Source: JACVRW01 sp963728155 (GTDB taxonomy: Bacteria; Actinomycetota; Thermoleophilia; Solirubrobacterales; Thermoleophilaceae). Taken from it: a DNA stretch of 64,000 nt. Shown here in pieces: positions 61,057-64,000 of the stretch. Positions within the stretch are counted from its first letter, which is position 1; every line of letters starts with the position of its first letter. Under the pieces are notes generated by a model. It did not search any database, was not told the DNA's origin, and was given only the letters and a program-made list of their open reading frames with translations. Location of the stretch: contig CAVSJF010000007.1 in assembly GCA_963728155.1 (NCBI GenBank), positions 434,001-498,000 of the forward strand, in the 5' to 3' direction. The position numbers and the translations under genes are program-made.

Positions 61057-62823
61057 ATGGCGATCCGGCTACTCGGCGCCCTGTGCGCGGCGCTTGTGGT
61101 GGGCGGTATCGGGGCCGGCGATGCGCGTGCGGCGCTCGGTGATCTCGTCCAGAGACCCGGTGCGGCAGGCTGTCTCAGCTCCTTCGGCTCATGCCTGCCG
61201 GGGACGGCCCTCAGCGGCGCCAGTGCGGTCGCGGTCAGTCCCGACGGGCGCAATGCCTATCTCGCGTCAGCTCTGAGCGACGCCGTGGCGGTGTTCGACC
61301 GCGGCGCCGACGGAACTCTGACTCAACAGCCGGGGCTCGCGGGCTGCGTCTCCAATACCGGGGCGGGCCCGTGCGTGGACGGACAGGCACTTGACACCCC
61401 CGAGTCGGTGGCGGTCAGCCCGGACGGGCTGAGCGTCTACGTCGCGTCCTCGACCAGCGACGCAGTGGCGGTGTTCGATCGCGCTACGGACGGGACGCTG
61501 ACCCAGAAGCCAGGCGCAGCGGGCTGTGTATGGGCGAGCCCCATCGGACCCTGCGCCCCCGCCGATGCACTCAACACCGCCTTTTCGGTGGCAGTGAGCC
61601 CGGATGGGGGCAGCGTTTACGTCGCGGCGCTGGACAGCGACGCGGTGGTTGCATTCGATCGTTCCGCGGGCGGGACGCTCAGCCAGGACGGGTGCGTCTC
61701 TGAGCCGGCGGCGGCGCCGTGCGCCGGGGGTCGAGCTCTCAACGGCGCCAGCTCGGTGACCGTCAGCCCCGGTGGGCAGAGCGTTTACGTGACGGCCCTC
61801 ATCGGCGACGGGGTGGCGGTGTTCGACCGCGGCGCGGGCGGCACATTGACCCAGAAGGCCGGCACGGCGGGATGTATCTCTGAGACGGGCGCCGGCCCCT
61901 GTGCGGACGGACGAGCGCTCGACCGCGCGCAGTCGATAGCCATCAGCCCTGACGGTCAGACCACGTATATCGGAGCCAGCGGCGCGGTGTCGATCGTCGA
62001 CCGCGCCCCTAACGGCACCCTGGCCCAGAAGCCGGGCATCTCCGGCTGCATCTCCGACGATGGAGCGGGTCCGTGTGCAGACGGGACCGCCCTCTTCGAT
62101 GCTGCCCAGTCGGTGGGCGTCAGCCCGGATGGCCGGAGTGCCTATGTCGCCTCCATCAGCGACGCGGTGACGGCGTTCGACCGTGCCGTGGATGGGACGC
62201 TGGCCCAGAAGCCCGGGCTGGCGGCATGCGTCTCGGAAACCGGGGCGGGTCCCTGCGCCGACGGAACTGCGCTCGATGGCCCCTCATCCTTGGCGATCAG
62301 CCCGGACGGGCTGAACGCCTACGTCGCCTCCTACAACAGCAGTGCCCTGGCCGTCTTCGACCGCCTGCCCAACGCGGCCGGGCAGCCACAGCCCTCATCC
62401 TTCGACACCGCCAGGCCGGTGCTCCGCGGCCTGTCGGTCCGGCCGGCCCGCTTCCGCGCCGCCCGCCGGGGGCCCAGCATCGCCGCCCGGAGGCCGATCG
62501 GCGCCCGCGTGACCTACCGCCTCTCCGAAGCGGCGCGGGTCACCTTTAGGGTCGAGCGGGCCCTCAAGGGCAAGCGCGTGCGCGGGCGCTGCGTCAAGCC
62601 CAGGCGCTCCAACCTCCGAGCGAAGCGCTGTACCCGTTACAGGACCCTGCGCGGCAGCTTCAGCCACAACGGCAGAGCGGGAGCGAACAAGCTCAAGTTC
62701 AGCGGCCGCCTGCGCGGCCGCAAGTTGCGTACCGGCCGCTACCGCCTTCGCGCCGTGGCCGCCGACGCCGCCGCCAACAAGTCCCGCCCCAGGCGCGACG
62801 GCTTCCGGATCGTCCGCCGCTGA
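61057..62823 (+). CDS. Secreted beta-propeller protein with seven Cys-pair repeats and a basic C-terminal domain
   Basis: 588 residues from ATG 61057; a TTG seven codons earlier is possible. Signal peptide: LLGALCAALVVGGIGAGDARA. About seven repeats of 50-55 residues follow, each with VAVSPDG-type, VYVAS-type and AVFDR strands, and a GTLTQKPGxAGC...GPCADGxAL loop with two Cys, so probably one disulphide per blade. This is a lactonase/YVTN-like propeller. From about residue 470 a basic domain (GARVTYRLSEAARVTFRVER; YRLRAVAADAAANKSRPRR) resembles C-terminal modules of surface proteins in Thermoleophilia. No enzyme residues are recognised. Confidence 0.8.
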   Translation: MAIRLLGALCAALVVGGIGAGDARAALGDLVQRPGAAGCLSSFGSCLPGTALSGASAVAVSPDGRNAYLASALSDAVAVFDRGADGTLTQQPGLAGCVSNTGAGPCVDGQALDTPESVAVSPDGLSVYVASSTSDAVAVFDRATDGTLTQKPGAAGCVWASPIGPCAPADALNTAFSVAVSPDGGSVYVAALDSDAVVAFDRSAGGTLSQDGCVSEPAAAPCAGGRALNGASSVTVSPGGQSVYVTALIGDGVAVFDRGAGGTLTQKAGTAGCISETGAGPCADGRALDRAQSIAISPDGQTTYIGASGAVSIVDRAPNGTLAQKPGISGCISDDGAGPCADGTALFDAAQSVGVSPDGRSAYVASISDAVTAFDRAVDGTLAQKPGLAACVSETGAGPCADGTALDGPSSLAISPDGLNAYVASYNSSALAVFDRLPNAAGQPQPSSFDTARPVLRGLSVRPARFRAARRGPSIAARRPIGARVTYRLSEAARVTFRVERALKGKRVRGRCVKPRRSNLRAKRCTRYRTLRGSFSHNGRAGANKLKFSGRLRGRKLRTGRYRLRAVAADAAANKSRPRRDGFRIVRR

Positions 62824-62861
62824 TCTGACCCGCCCGGCGCCGCGGCTAGCCTTGCGGGTCC

Positions 62862-63464
62862 GTGTTCGCCGCTCCCGTCAATCGCCTGATCACCGAGCTC
62901 GCGCGCCTGCCCGGCATCGGTCAGCGCACCGCTCAGAGGCTCGCCTTTCACATCCTCAGCATCTCCGACGAGGAGGCGCTCGCCCTGGCCGACGCCATCC
63001 GCGAGGTCAAGGCGACGGTCGGCCACTGCGAGGTCTGCTTCAACCTCGCCACCGAGGCCACCTGCCGCATCTGCCAGGACGAGCGCCGCGAGCAGGGCAC
63101 GCTGTGCGTGGTCGAGCAGCCGAGCGACGTGATCCCGCTCGAGCGCTCGGGCGAGTTCCACGGGCGCTACCACGTGCTCGGCGGCGCGCTCTCGCCCATC
63201 GACGGCGTGGATCCTGAGCACCTGCACATCCGCGAGCTGTTGGGCCGGGTGTCCAACGGCGGCGGCGTGCGCGAGGTGGTGATCGCGACCAACGCGACCA
63301 CCACGGGCGAGGCGACCGCGCTCTACCTGGCCGACGCCGTTCGCGAGAAGGCGCCCGAGGTTGCCGTGACCCGGCTGGCCAGTGGGCTGCCCGTGGGCTC
63401 GGACCTCGAGTACGCCGACGAGATCACGCTGGGCCGCGCGCTGCGCGGCCGGCACGCCCTCTAG
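62862..63464 (+). CDS. recR: Recombination mediator protein RecR
   Basis: 200 residues, GTG start. HhH LPGIGQRTAQRLAFHIL, zinc finger Cys56, Cys59, Cys68 and Cys71 (HCEVCFNLATEATCRIC), then a Toprim domain (LCVVEQPSDVIPLERSGEF; HVLGGALSPIDGVDPEHLHI; VVIATNATTTGEATALYLA). It loads RecA at gaps with RecO. It belongs to the usual dnaX-ybaB-recR set, here parted by the oxidase and propeller genes. Confidence 0.97.
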   Translation: MFAAPVNRLITELARLPGIGQRTAQRLAFHILSISDEEALALADAIREVKATVGHCEVCFNLATEATCRICQDERREQGTLCVVEQPSDVIPLERSGEFHGRYHVLGGALSPIDGVDPEHLHIRELLGRVSNGGGVREVVIATNATTTGEATALYLADAVREKAPEVAVTRLASGLPVGSDLEYADEITLGRALRGRHAL

Positions 63465-63481
63465 CGGCGTAGGATCGCGCT

Positions 63482-64000
63482 ATGGCCACTCGCCTCGTGC
63501 GCGGCGCCTGCCCGCACGACTGCCCCGATACCTGCGCGATGCACGTGACCGTCGAGGACGGGCGCGCGACCAAGGTCGACGGCGACCCCGACCATCCGAT
63601 CACGGCCGGCTTTCTCTGCGGGAAGGTCTCCAACTACCTGGACCGCGTGTACTCCGCGGACCGGCTCCTGCGGCCGCTGGTGCGTGCGGAAGGTGCGCTG
63701 CGCCCCGCAACCTGGGACGAGGCTCTCGATCGCGTTGCCGCCGGGCTGACCCGCGTAAGGGAGGAGTTCGGGGGCGAAGCGATCCTGCCCTACTCCTACG
63801 CCGGCACCCAGGGCCTCATTCAGGGCGATGTGATGAGCGCGCGCGTGATGCATGCTCTCGGCGCCACCGAGCTCGAGCGGACCATCTGCGCCACGGCGGG
63901 CATCGTCGGCGCGGCCGGCACGCATGGGATGTCGCCGGAGGTCGACCCGGAGGAATGGCCGCATGCCCGCCACCTGCTCGTGTGGGGCTGGAACCCGATG
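63482..64000 (+). CDS. Molybdopterin oxidoreductase, N-terminal part (3' end outside window)
   Basis: The frame starts at ATG 63482 (AGGA upstream) and runs open to the window end, 173 residues. The N-terminus MATRLVRGACPHDCPDTCAM then FLCGKVSNYLDR gives four Cys for a [4Fe-4S] cluster. RLLRPLVRAEGALRPATWDEALDRV and ILPYSYAGTQGLIQGDVMSAR are the DMSO-reductase-family N-terminus. The family includes formate dehydrogenases and many others; the rest is needed for a call. It follows recR by 17 bases. Confidence 0.9.
   Translation, partial: MATRLVRGACPHDCPDTCAMHVTVEDGRATKVDGDPDHPITAGFLCGKVSNYLDRVYSADRLLRPLVRAEGALRPATWDEALDRVAAGLTRVREEFGGEAILPYSYAGTQGLIQGDVMSARVMHALGATELERTICATAGIVGAAGTHGMSPEVDPEEWPHARHLLVWGWNPM

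Noticed and set aside
61057..62400. Tandem DNA repeat array
   Set aside because: Repeats are imperfect and follow the protein blades, so they belong to the propeller gene.

Overview
The window is high-GC DNA with many GTG starts and very tight gene packing. It fits an actinobacterium, most likely class Thermoleophilia (Solirubrobacterales-like). Pointers are the long bacterial SRP RNA with the dnaX-ybaB-recR set, the AbiEi/DUF559-type gene, and the secreted beta-propeller whose basic C-terminal domain I associate with that class. The taxon is inferred from gene content, not from a marker such as 16S rRNA.

Layout. 1-4.1 kb: end of a FadR-type regulator, a circularly permuted ATP-grasp protein, a membrane-anchored pseudokinase and a proline-rich anchored protein. 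4.2-10.2 kb: a GntR/UTRA regulator, a choline-kinase-like protein and a dimethylglycine/sarcosine dehydrogenase in one operon, divergent from a K+/H+ antiporter, with a DasR-like operator between them. 10.3-20.0 kb: a gamma-glutamylation route for an amine or amino alcohol: APC permease, glutamine-synthetase-like ligase, two PuuD-type hydrolases, aldehyde dehydrogenase, short-chain dehydrogenase, FGGY kinase and a class I amidotransferase. 20-25.5 kb: a membrane protein, YqgE, and an O-acetylation set (MBOAT plus three SGNH proteins). 25.5-31.7 kb: RlmA-like methyltransferase, lytic transglycosylase, AlkA, FUSC exporter, arginase-fold enzyme, beta-helix protein. 31.7-47.8 kb: sigma factor, DUF2254 protein, an operon starting with a three-repeat secreted protein, regulator/cupin and regulator/cysteine-dioxygenase pairs, a MarR-GNAT fusion, and a minus-strand methyltransferase/MFS/hydrolase/PhyH operon. 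47.8-50 kb: tRNA-Val(CAC) and a kynurenine formamidase/kynureninase pair. 50-53 kb: small membrane proteins, RidA, GNAT, SRP RNA. 53-64 kb: AceE-like E1, H1-like protein, CapA, dnaX-ybaB-recR, sarcosine-oxidase-like enzyme, beta-propeller and the start of a molybdopterin oxidoreductase.

Two window-wide patterns stand out. First, about twenty otherwise conserved genes are broken by single-base indels, mostly +1. They cluster at 12-31 kb and 48-57 kb, and 1-11.8 kb and 31.7-47.8 kb are free of them. They look like uncorrected sequence errors or recent decay, so for these genes I give the whole span and state where the frame changes. Second, six convergent gene pairs share exactly four bases containing both stop codons, leaving no room for a terminator between them.

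Functionally the left half is dominated by catabolism of methylated or hydroxylated amines (dimethylglycine, probable ethanolamine or polyamine), with a second sarcosine-oxidase-like enzyme at 60 kb and remnants of tryptophan breakdown at 48-50 kb.
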